Source: Cololabis saira (lineage: Eukaryota > Chordata > Actinopteri > Beloniformes > Belonidae). Taken from it: a stretch of DNA of 64,000 bases. The notes under the pieces were generated by a model. The model ran no database searches and was not told where the DNA came from. It was given only the letters and a program-made list of their open reading frames with translations. Below, in pieces: positions 1 to 11,500 of this stretch (positions within the stretch are counted from its first letter, which is position 1; the number at the start of each line of letters is the position of its first letter). Location: contig NC_084591.1 in assembly GCF_033807715.1 (NCBI RefSeq), forward strand, positions 32,731,090 through 32,795,089, written 5' to 3'. Made by a program: the position numbers and the translations under genes.

Positions 1-214
1 AACATAACTACACATGTGGTGGAATATTGCACAGATGGGCTGGGAAAAAGTATTGCACGGTAAAAAACAGTAATGAAGACATTCAAATATTGTTCAGGGC
101 GATTATGGCTTTGGGAAAAAAGCTGTTTTTTAGTCTGTTGATTTTGGACCTGATGACTCTGTAGCATCTTCCTGAAGGCAGCAGGTCAAACTTTTGACTA
201 GGCAGAATGGAAGT

Positions 215-770
215 TAAAGATATCTCCAATTTGAGATTTCTCTAATTAAAAATCATTTCAAGATATCTATAACTTGATTATAGATATCTACAATTAAATT
301 ATGACATCCGTAATTCCAGTTTGAGATATCTACAACGTAATTTTGACTAGTCATAATTCCAGTTCAAGATATCTACAACTTTGTTCTGACTAGTCAAAAA
401 AGTTAATTTGAGATATCTAAAAAGGATGATGTAGATATCTTGAATTGAGGGGAATTAAAGATATCTTTAAATGGAATTGGGACTAGTCAGAATTAAATTG
501 TACATATCTGAAACTGGAATTACAGCTAGTCGTAATTCAGTTGCAGATATCCGTAATTCACATTGCGGATATCTGCAACTGAATTGTAGATATCTGTAAT
601 TAGAAACCCCACACACATGACTGGCAAAAGTGACGTAATTTGTCCTAGGCAAAATGACGTTGTGGATATCTGAAATGACAATTGTGGCTAGGAAGAATGT
701 AATTGTAGATATCTGAAATTATCTTTTTGACAAGGAAGTATTGAATTGTGGATATCTGCAACACATATCC
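215..770. repeat. Degenerate repeat with GATATC and ACTAGTC palindromes
   Basis: About fourteen AGATATCT/GGATATCT palindromes occur in 560 bp, at intervals of roughly 25-60 bp, interspersed with TGACTAGTC or GCTAGTC motifs and AATTGAA/AATTCA spacers. This looks like a decayed minisatellite or foldback element in ube2q2 intron 1. Confidence 0.7.
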
Positions 771-1075
771 AGTCTAGCTGTTAAATATTAAAACGGCTTG
801 CCATAGAATATATGATCTATATATGCACTACACCCCTAGCAGTTTGAATAGTTCATTAGTCAGTCATACATTTTTGTGGACTTGATCAACCCTCCCCCAA
901 TAAAACATAATTTAGCCATTGTGATTGGGATTAAAGGTGCAAGAAGCGAAGCTCACAGCTCCTGTTGTCATAGCTGTAGCTTTTGCATGGTTAGGGTGGC
1001 ACAGATGAAGAACCATCCTGACCACATCCTCCTCCTCCCCCTCAGCACAAATGTACACACATTTCCACTTTTGCT

Positions 1076-1078
<3 letters not shown>

Positions 1079-1112
<34 letters not shown>
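1079..1112. repeat. Poly(T) tract, about 34 nt
   Basis: An uninterrupted T run. It could be the poly(A) tail of a retroposon on the minus strand, but no body is recognisable upstream. Confidence 0.8.
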
Positions 1113-1114
<2 letters not shown>

Positions 1115-2784
1115 GCACAGAGAGGCTTGGTTAAGATGACATTTAAGATGATACGTTCTGAGAGAGAAAATGCTGGAAGAAAATAGGAAATAGGATTGGC
1201 CTGCATTGGACCGGCTGTAGGATATGAGTAGGGTATGAGTGCTGGCCGGTGGGATGGTTTTGCATTATTGTGCAGCTGTATTATCACAGCTTCTACAGCA
1301 CTCAAGTATTGCACACTGACCCAAAATGCAATGCAATTCGCTTGCGTGTCTGTAGGGGAGAGGTGGAAAGGCTTTGTTTTGTTTTAAATGTAATTCTTGT
1401 GTGTTGCAGACAGCAGGAAGTTAGTTGCTTTAGCAATATATGTGCATGCATGCTTTCCATTGGTGCAAATGGAGAGGGATGCTGTCACAGACTGTAGAGT
1501 TTAGTGATGTAGGTTACTACTAAAATGTAGTACTTAAAAAAAAAATAATTAAAAAAAAAATGGGGGGGGTAAAATGTGGAACAAGTAACAGTGGGATAAA
1601 TCAGGCACTGCTTTTAAAATTCTTGTCCTGTTCTCTTAAGGTTTCAAACCTGCAGTTTCTGATTCATAATTTCTATTTGACATAACATATTGGCAAATTC
1701 TTAACAAAAATCCACACTAGAATGCAAATGTCAGCAGCATTTGATATCTTGCTGAGCTCCAGGTGCAGAGTAAGAGTACGGAAAATCACTGAGCGAGACT
1801 GTATGTAAATTCACTTGCAAATAATCCATAGCATTTACACCAAGCGACTGTGGATGCTGATAACGTCTGCTGCCTCATACTTCATTTGTTGACATGTCTG
1901 CTTTCCAGCCACTCAACCCTCTTCTGGATACATTGAATTATTATTATGTGATATTGATGTTAACAGAAAAACCCCTTTTACCTCCCTTTTTTTTTTCAAT
2001 ACCAATTCCACATAATCTCTGCATTATGTCACTGGTCCTCTGCACTCAGGCCTCGTCCTGTCGTGCTGCCAACTACAAGCACATATCTCTGGCTGTGACT
2101 TTCATGTGTAAACAGCATCTCTGTTGGAAGTCCAGACCTAACTCTGCATGTTCTCAAGTGTTTTACAAGTCAAAACTGTTATGTTCACTAGATGATCACC
2201 ATAAATATTAATATTTTAGTATACTGTGAAACTGGCTTGGTGTTTCCAGACTAACTGTTTGTTGTTTTCTTTGTTTTTTTGTCAGTCATAGCACAATATG
2301 TATGAGCATATCTTAAATCAGCTTAAGTGAAACACTTCAGTGTTTATTACTTTAAAGTATTTTCAAATTAAATTATTGGGAAATAAACAATTTTCATACT
2401 TTTGCTGTATTTTGAAGAGATAAATAAGAGCAAAGTCACACTTTCATAGAAAAACATTAAATTACGTTTTTTTTTTAACATATAGATTAAATGGCATAAT
2501 ATTTTCTCCATTTAAAATAAATTGACGTGTTCTATTTTGTCAGTTAAATTGTCTATTCAGTACTAAAGCATTTGCCAGGTAATGCCATTAGACTGGTAAA
2601 TATGAATGTGGGCAGCTGCACGTTGACTCGTACTGCTGTCAGACCCAAAACTGTTTATTTGGTACTTTTCCAACGGCAGGGGAGAGAGAATCTGACAGTT
2701 TGGGCCAACCGTGTAAAACCATTTCATAAAATGTAGCCAACACTCAGACTGCCTAGTACAGGGGCAGGGAACATGTAGGCCGCA

Positions 2785-3620
2785 GTCCTACATGTTCTTT
2801 TATCTCCTTGCTTCATTACACCTGATTCTAATGTATTTATTTTTATGGCATTGATTCAACAAGATGCTGAACCCATTTCTCAGAGATCTTGGTCCATGTT
2901 GACATGATGAAATCACACTGTTGCTGAACATTTGACCACTGCACATTAATGATGCAGATTCTCTCACTTCATCCAAAGCTTCTCGAAGTGTTAGGCTGAG
3001 ATCTGGTGACTTGGGAAGCCGTTAGAGTACAGAGGTCTCATTGTCTTGTTCACAAAACCAGTGTACGATGGATGAGTTTTGTGCCCTATCCTGCTGGACG
3101 AAGCCATTAGAAGATGGATGCACTGTGGAAATAACGGGGCAGACATACGCAGCTATGAAATTCAGGAAGCCTGTGGTAATTTGGTCCGTTGGACCTGAAC
3201 TGTGTCAAGAATATATTTCCCACCCTTTCAGGACCACCGTTGTTGAACTTTGATGCAAGGCAGGGTACATCCATGCTCTTGTTTGTACCACATTCTGACG
3301 CTATCATCTTAAAGCTGCAGGAGAAATAGAAACTCATCTGATCAGATGTTGTTCCAAACTTCTTTTATCCAATTTTTAGGAGCTTGCGTGAATTGCAGCG
3401 TCTACTCTAACAAATAAGCGCAGCACCTGGAGAGGTCTTCTTCTGCTGTAGTCCATCTGCTTCATGGTTCCCTGTGATGTGGGTTCAGAGATGAGGGTTT
3501 CTGCATGCCTTGGTTCCAGCTAGTGACTGTTTGAGTCATTGTTGTGTTTCTGACATTGAGAATCAATCCAGCTAGTCTCATCTGACCTCTTACATTACTG
3601 CATGTTGTCTTTTTATGGGT
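2785..3620 (-). pseudogene. Degenerate Tc1/mariner transposase copy
   Basis: On the + strand the sequence runs in the order known for the antisense of vertebrate Tc1-like transposases. GATTCAACAAGATGCTGAA is followed by TGAGATCTGGTGACTTGGGA, ATCCTGCTGGACGAAGCCAT, AGAAGATGGATGCACTGTGG, GATGCAAGGCAGGGTACATC and CATCTGATCAGATG. Frames are broken by many stops and indels, and no intact DDE frame or terminal repeats remain. It lies in ube2q2 intron 1. Confidence 0.72.
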
Positions 3621-4608
3621 TATATAAAAAATGCTGCTGGTAGATGAGCTGTAGTTCCACTGATCTGATGTTTGGAGCTTTGGGAGTTTATTAATTGTCT
3701 TTTAGTGTTGCACTTCAAATAGAATAAATAATACTAATAATAATTCCTTTTTTTTCCTTTCCTCTCCTGTGCACTTTTGTTTTCATCTTTTACAATTTGA
3801 CAAATTCAGGTTTCTCTCATTTAGTTCTGTGTACCATAAACCTGTAGCACAGTAGAAATGCAGTATGAAGCACAGTTTCTAAGTCCATCAAAACTGAATT
3901 AGTTGTTGTGGGGTTTTTTTTGGTTACTTTGGCAAAAAGATAAAACTGAATTTCCCCCGTCATCACTGTTTGATATGCTTGCATCATCGATGCAGTTGTA
4001 TGAAAGTTTCTAATATTTTCCTCCCTATAAATGTTGTTTGATCTTACAGTTACTAGTACACTAGATACATGATACAAGCAGATCAATAATATTTTGTAGT
4101 AAATATTTTAGCATCTTATAATGAATAGCTTTCCCTTCCATCTTAAGTTGTATAAACTGAAATTCACCAGCCATTTGTATTCAGATCAAAATTAAGCTTA
4201 GAAGCAGCATGTTGGTGTTATTGGTGTCTTGTTGTTTATTGCTGTGTCTTCTTGCAGAGGACAGATTATTTTGCTCTGTAGGTGGTTGCATGAGCAGAGG
4301 CATTTAGTTTGAAATCTTTTTTAATATTTAGTGCAAATGACAAATCAACCCTGGGTAGCATTTTCCCTACGTGTAAATTCTTCAAAGGTTTCTCTGTTAA
4401 CCAACTGAGACTCTGCAAATGCACACTGGATCTATTCATACGTTGGCTGAACCAAACCCTCTAATGCAGAAGCATAAAACTGGTCTTCAGCACAATGTAG
4501 AAGTGTGCACAACAGGTGACGTCTCCCCAGTCCCTCAGATTAAAACAAGCATCAATCTTTTTTTGCTCCTTTTCTTCTTTTGCTTTTCTGAGTGTTGTTT
4601 TGAATGCA

Positions 4609-5290
4609 GGCAACCCGAGAACTGCCAAACATCCCGGGGGGGGCATGATGTTAGTAAACCTGGGTGTGTCCAGTCTTACTTCTAACATTTAGAGAATAGT
4701 TGAAGGGATTACCAATCAACGTGTTTCTTTAGAAAATCAAGGAGAGATTTAGAAGGGATTTTATGGCGAATGGGTTTATATACTTGTGGGAGGAAATGAC
4801 GAGTTGGTGAATCTTGTTGCGGCTGTCCAGCGAAGGCATGAAGACCTGGAAGGTTGCAATCATACAGAATCTCACCACATTCATACAGCAACCATTGTGG
4901 TTCCTGAATGTCTTTAGGTTGTCAGATAACTGTTGACAATCGTCACTAAATAAGTTAATACATCCATAATTTCAGTCTGTGGCATTCGACTGAGATGCTT
5001 TTGTGAAACTGATGTAATCCATTGAGATCTTTTGCCTCCCTGCTGACCTCACTCACGGCGCTGCATCACAATCTTCCAGGTCGTCAAACCTACGCTCTGC
5101 AGCTGCAACAAAATCCACCCGAAATCCACCAACTCCTGTTTTTTTTCTTCCCTTTCCCTCTAAAATTATCTTCCAAATCTCTCCTTGATTTTTTTCTGAA
5201 AGCCATGTTAGTTGGTAAACTCTTCTTCACTCCAAGACTGGAAACGTCCAGGCCTACTAGCGACGGTGCCGCAGCTCTCGGGTTGCCCAT
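4609..5290. repeat. Large imperfect inverted repeat (foldback)
   Basis: The left arm, about 4609-4868, is the inverted copy of the right arm, about 5055-5290. Shared blocks are CAACCCGAGA.CTGC, CCAGTCTT, AAATCTCTCCTTGATTTT, AACAA.ATTCACC and CTTCCAGGTC.TCA. Divergence and indels show that it is old. The spacer is about 185 bp. Confidence 0.7.
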
Positions 5291-5578
5291 GTTGGAGACT
5301 GATCGAAGCGCATGCACAGATGGCACACTCGGCTCTAAATGTTTGGGCTGTGTTAGGTCAGCGACGTGGACTAGTGCAGATGAGGAAATCTGTGTCACCC
5401 AGGCCCAACACACCGGTGGTTGCAGAAACCAATAATTGACTGTAAAAGCTGTGGCATGACATTTACAATGGCACTACAACTATCTGTAAACAATAAAAGC
5501 AAATGCATGGAAGTACTGTATGACCAGCTACGTTTCTGTCCTAAGTTGGGAATATTCATATTGTTGTCTCTCCTGCAG

Positions 5579-8500
5579 GAATCTTATCCTTCAACACCAC
5601 CGATATGGTTTGTTGACTCCGATGATCCTAGTCTGGCTGAAGTTTTGGAGCGCTTGGAGGATGTGAGAAAAGGCAGCACATTGGTAAGTTGGCCTACATG
5701 AATCCCTTCTTTACAAATGGCAATATCCTAACTAGCTTTTGATGGTTGCACTGGTGCAGTCTGTTGCAGCTGAATACTGTAGTCGTCTCAAAGCATCTGC
5801 TTTGATGAGTAGGGCCCTATGAAATCCGTTTTATTTTTTTCCCCACATTCCGTTTTTATTTTTTCCATTTTCTTTGTTTTTAGGTTTTTAATTTTTGAGT
5901 TTGGGTTTTTGCATTTTACGCAAATGTAACCCCAAGACAGTATATAAAGTAATGAATTGTAGACAATGTATGCAATTGGAACTCAAAACTTAAATGTTTT
6001 CAGACTTTTACACATATTTAAAGGCAAGAACATGGCACTAGTTACTCTCGTGTCCAACAAAACAAACAAAATTCTTTTTTCGGACATAAACAAAAATTCC
6101 AAAACTTATTTGTATGAAATAAATAACTAAAATAGGCTTTTCAATATCCATTTGAAGTGCAAAAAGGAAAGAAATTGCAACAGCTCAAGAAGTAAACAAA
6201 TAGTTTTAGCTTGTCTAATTTATTCTGTCACCAGACAAACAGCTTGCCATGAAGCACCCAACATTTTTCAGGTATGTCACGACAAACCGTGTGTCCAATA
6301 ACAGAAGAAACCAAACAAGCTATAGTAAATATAGATACATACATACAGTACAGACCAAAAGTTTGGACACACCTTCTCATTCAAACAAATGGGGAAGTGT
6401 GTCCAAACATTTGGTCTGTACTGTACACACACACACACACACACACACATACAAAGTTTTGCCAGCACATGGTTGACGTGACACGAAAGGATACGTGCGA
6501 GGAACACTTAGAGTGAAAAGCATAAACTTTAAAAACCCAAGAAGGCTGACAATCTTGTAATTTAACATCCATTGCGACATCCGTAAAAGGAGGAATTGTA
6601 ATTTTGTATCACAGTACAACACGCTCTCCTCACGTGGTGCCTGAGCGAGGTCTGTTCACAGCGCAGCTGGTTATCTGCGCGAACGTAGGCTCAAACAACA
6701 AGTATAATCCAGCTTTAACAGTCCTGGGGAAGCTGCTCTGCCTTACCTGGGAGTAAGGCGGCTGCTTTGACATGTTTGTTTTGTTCATGAGGGCAGCGTG
6801 GGTGGGAGGGGGCAGACAAGCGCGCAGTGTCCCCAGCTTTTAGTGACTCCTCTTGGAGTGTTTTTCCAAAAGAAAGGTTCATTTAGTCCAAGAAAAAAAA
6901 AACTTTCATGCAAATTGCCATTCAGTTCTGTTATATTGTGCGTTTTAAGTGAATTCTGTTTTTAATCTCCAATTCCGTGATCCCGGATTCCATAGGGCTC
7001 TAGATGAGAATCACTTTGGTCTTGGTCACAGGGTGGAAATGTTCAAATAGCAACTCTACGTCAATGTTGTCAGATGGTGGTGTATTGTACTTAGGTTTTC
7101 TATGTGGTAAGTTGGAATTTGGAATACAATGTGACTGTATACAACTCAAACACTTGCTACCTCAGGACCAAAAGCAGGTAATTAACACTCATGGTGGTGT
7201 CAAATGTGATTTCAGTCAAACAGCTGTGGACTTTTTGGGTGTTTCTAGTGCTGCAACAATGGAGTATCGAATGAGTTATGTAGTATTAGTTTATTTCTCA
7301 GTTTTTGATCGTTTGTCCCCTTGGTGCTGCTTACAGCTTCTTCAGCAGTTGAAGCGCCTCATTTGTGATCTCTGTCGACTTTACAACCTCCCACAACATC
7401 CAGATGTAGAAATGCTGGACCAGCAGCTACATGCTGGCCCGATTACCCAAGAGCGTAAGGTATGTACAGGAACCGAGAGCTCATCTGTCTGTGGACGACG
7501 GGAGCTCACTCTGTTAACTTGCAATGTTTCACCTCTCTGCAGCATGGGCCATCGGATGAGGTGACATCTGAAGAGGAAGAGGAAGAAGAGGAAGAAATGG
7601 GAGAGGTGCCTATATATGCCCCAGTTAGCCCTGTGTATTCCTACTATGTATCCGGGTCCATATAAGAGCTGCGGACCAAATGTCTTGGGGAACTCAGTTG
7701 TATTGGTTTTATGCAGTAACTTCCTCACCTGTAACATTGGTCTCTTTCCACAGAATCAATACATAAGCGTGTATTGATAACCCTCACTGGTTCACACTGC
7801 TGTTGCTTACAGTAACCACATTTTCAGACTTAATTATTTATTTTAAGGCCCCTAAGGAAAAGGGAGGACCTGGCAGTACATGAACAGAGTTAATATGATA
7901 AAAGGCAGGGCTGTACAGTGCGACAGTTTTCATCGCATTTGCGAATAAAAATCATCCGGTGCGAAGAGAAATATGTATCCACTCGCATTTGTGCGAGTGA
8001 GTTGCGCTGGGGTCATGTTAAAAAAAGTGTGAAAATCAATATGAATGTCTCTTGACCGACATCAGCCTTTCTCAACCGGGGTGTCGTCAAAAAAATTACC
8101 TATTCTGACATTTCATATATAAATACCGTATTTTCGCGACCATACGGCCGGGGCGCCGTGTGGAAAGGCTATTAATACATCCATGATCCGACCGCGCGTG
8201 GCGACTGCGCCTCGACACGCGGACCAAAATCTTACTCCGCTCAGAAGAAAGTAGTACCTTTTTGCGGTCCCGATCAAGGGACTCTAGCGGGGTTTTGAGC
8301 TCTGAACTTTTAAGTCTGGTGTAGAGTTAAGCCTTACCTTATTAAATTAAACCTTTTTCGGGTCGTGAGTAGGATAAACACGGGGACAACTTCTGCTGAG
8401 TTTGAGAGTACTTTACTGTCCGCTCAACAGCGTAGGATTTTAGAACATCAACACAGCAGCTAATCACTACTAACTAATCACTACAGATAAACTGACTAGT

Positions 8501-11500
8501 GTCATTATAGTCCCTGATTTACATCAGAATATAAAGAATATATTTATAAAATAATGAACCCTGAATTACCAAAATAACCTTAACAAAAATAAATCTCCTC
8601 TTACACTTATAAGGTGAGCATTAATCAATCTTTTTTATGATGTAAAATTGTATGTATTTATTTACTTGTATTTATTTATTTAATTTTAGTTGTTAAATTT
8701 CTGGAAAATAAAAAAGTCAAATCATACATGAGAGAAACTATTCAGTTTGTGGCAAAATATTTGTACTTGTATGAAACTGAAGATGCTTAATGCAAACCTG
8801 ACATTTACTTTTAGTTCAGTTTGTGGAAAATGGTTGGCCTGGCTTTCTCTTTAAAACTTAAACAGTTATAAAGCATTACAAACTGTAACAATAGGGCAAA
8901 CACACAGTATTGTTTTGTATTTTGTGTCTTTCAACTAAAAGACAATTTTTTCCAGTCATATGTTCCTCATTCAAGGTTGTTAAAAAAATACTGCTATAAT
9001 ATCGTATCGTTATCGTGACCTCAGTATCGTGTATCGTACCGTATCGTGAGATTAGTGTATTGTTACACCCCTACTAACTGTCCACCCGGGTGTGCTAGTA
9101 AATTTTTATTTGTGCTACTAAAATTTTTAACTTGCTAGCACCAGTGCTACCATTCAAAAAAAGTAAGCGTACAGCCCTGAAAGGTGACCCTGAAATGTTG
9201 GAGCAGCTGGGGTGACAGATGGTTCACCTGGCTGAACAGGTGTCCTGTGTGCTGAGGTTACAGGCCTCATGCAGCCCTAACCCAGGATCAAGTCCCTGGC
9301 TGTGGTTCTTTGCTGCGTCCTTCTCCTTTGGCTCCGCCCCCATTTCCTGTGCAGTTACATTTGTAAAGCAACTGGAGCTACAAAATCTCAAATAAGAAAC
9401 AAACCTGCGCAGGACGAAGTGGTTTGACCGTGTACACGTGGCAGTGTGGTCACAAAGTCTTAAATGGGAGCCACTTCGCATATTTGTATAGTCTATAAAT
9501 TATCAATATAAACATGAATCAAACCACTTTGACTTTTTTTTTTTTTTTTTTTGGGCTGTGCGTGATGTCACGCGACTGGTTACGTAATGAAGCCTGGATT
9601 TAATAAAAGTGTAAATGTGTACAAGAGGAAAGAGATCATCCCTGCGAGGAAGACGTGCTTGTCCAGCAAGCATGGATGAACGAGTGATTACAGCGGTGGA
9701 GGGCTCTTCCAACACTGAGCTGAGACACAGATCTGATTTTATTTGAATATTGCATTTTGCTACTGCAGATAAAACCTTAGTTAATGTCATTGGTGTTGAC
9801 ATTTGTTACACCCCTCTTCCCCCCGGGTGCTACAGCTTTCTGACAGGCAGCCATGACGGTGTTCCCTCTGAGATCATCAGCCTGCTTCTATGACGACACC
9901 AGCATGCTTCTAACACCCCTGTTAAGATTCAGCCCATGCTTTAATCTGCCCCTGAGGCCTGACGGCTTAAACTCCACAGGTCGGGGGAGTAACTTTACCT
10001 TTCGTTTGTGCACCTTGTCTCTCGGTCAGCTCGGCAGACTGTCGGTATTCCCGTCGCTGCAGCCGTTGAATACACTGACTGCACTCCATCTGGTTTCAGC
10101 TGATTTGTGGTGCATCAAACACACACCTACGCTCATCCTCCCTTCTAATAATGAGGGAGAGAATGGTGTCAGTGCAGACTCTTTGTCCCAGTCCCACTGG
10201 GGGGGGTCAGCTGTGTTTTAGCACGAAGTAGCCAACAGCATTAAGGCTCGTTCAGAGGAAAAACATGACTCATTTATTCTGCTCTTTTATTGTCCTCCTT
10301 TTTTGCTGATTCTGTTCCTGGGGCGGAATGATGCAGCATAATTTTCGGACAAACTACTCGCATATCAGGTTTAATTATAAAACCTCTCCCCCAACACCAA
10401 AAGAACCAAATAAAAAAAACATTCCTGTTTTGATGAACTTCAAATAACATAGTAGGCAAAAAAGCATTGTTTGTTTCTACAGGAAACACTGAATAGTTAC
10501 TTTATTCCAGGTGTTTTTACATTCTGCTTTAAAATGTGTTTCATGCGTTGTGGCAGCAGGACATAGACCTGGACCAAGACTTGAACCATTACGACATGAA
10601 AGAGGAGGAGCCAGCTGAAGGCAAAAAATCAGAAGATGACGGAATAGAAAAGGAAAATCTGGCCATCTTGGAGAAAATACGTAAAAACCAGAGGCAAGAC
10701 CACTTGAATGTAAGTGTCTTTACTCCGTCAGCTAAACATTGGACACCAACTGTCTCCTTGTTACATAGAGAATAAAGAACCAGTGTGGTTCATCTTCCCG
10801 TTTTATTTTTGGTATCTCTGCGTTTGCGCGCCGCAGCTCATGACTTCTGATTGCAGGGTGCAGTCTCGGGCTCAGTGCAAGCTTCAGATCGCCTAATGAA
10901 GGAACTCAGGGAGATCTACAGGTCGCAGAGTTATAAGACGGGTAAGGACGCGGGCGGTTTCTGTGTTCTTGTGGCTTTCTTTGTGTAACGATGCCATCAG
11001 CTCTGGTTATGTCTCATTTCTCAGGTATTTATTCGGTCGAACTAGTCAATGACAGCCTTTATGAGTGGCATGTCAAGTTAAGGACGTAAGTCGAATTTAT
11101 TGTCATTTAGTTGTTTCAGTACTTTTTCACATTTAGAAATACTGTTTTTGTTAGTTGTTTTTACGTAATGACATTCGTTCTTCCCTCCAGGGTAGACCCA
11201 GACAGTCCGTTACATAGTGACTTGCAAGTTTTAAAAGAAAAAGAAGGAGTGGACTACATTCTGCTCAATTTCTCTTATAAAGTGAGTTGTGGAATCCTTT
11301 CTCGTTTGTTTTTCTGGGGGGGGGGGGCATTGAGTTTTGTTACATCTCTGGTTTCTTTTTCTCTCTTCATATTACAGGATAATTTTCCTTTTGACCCACC
11401 TTTTGTACGGGTTGTCTCGCCTGTGCTCTCTGGAGGGTGAGTGTGTTTGATGGTCTCACCTGCCTTGACTTTGTTGTGCCTGCAGGCTTCACATGAATTT

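Noticed and set aside
215..770. CRISPR-like array
   Set aside because: Motif spacing is irregular, the repeats are short palindromes, and the genome is eukaryotic.
876..1139. 87-codon frame running into poly(T)
   Set aside because: Most of its C-terminal part is a poly-Phe translation of the homopolymer; no motif.
5022..5435. 137-codon + strand frame
   Set aside because: It lies over the right arm of the inverted repeat and has no domain. The overlapping minus-strand frame is equally featureless.
1..5578. First coding exon of ube2q2
   Set aside because: No frame resembling the expected N-terminus followed by a donor was found, so it is placed upstream of the window.
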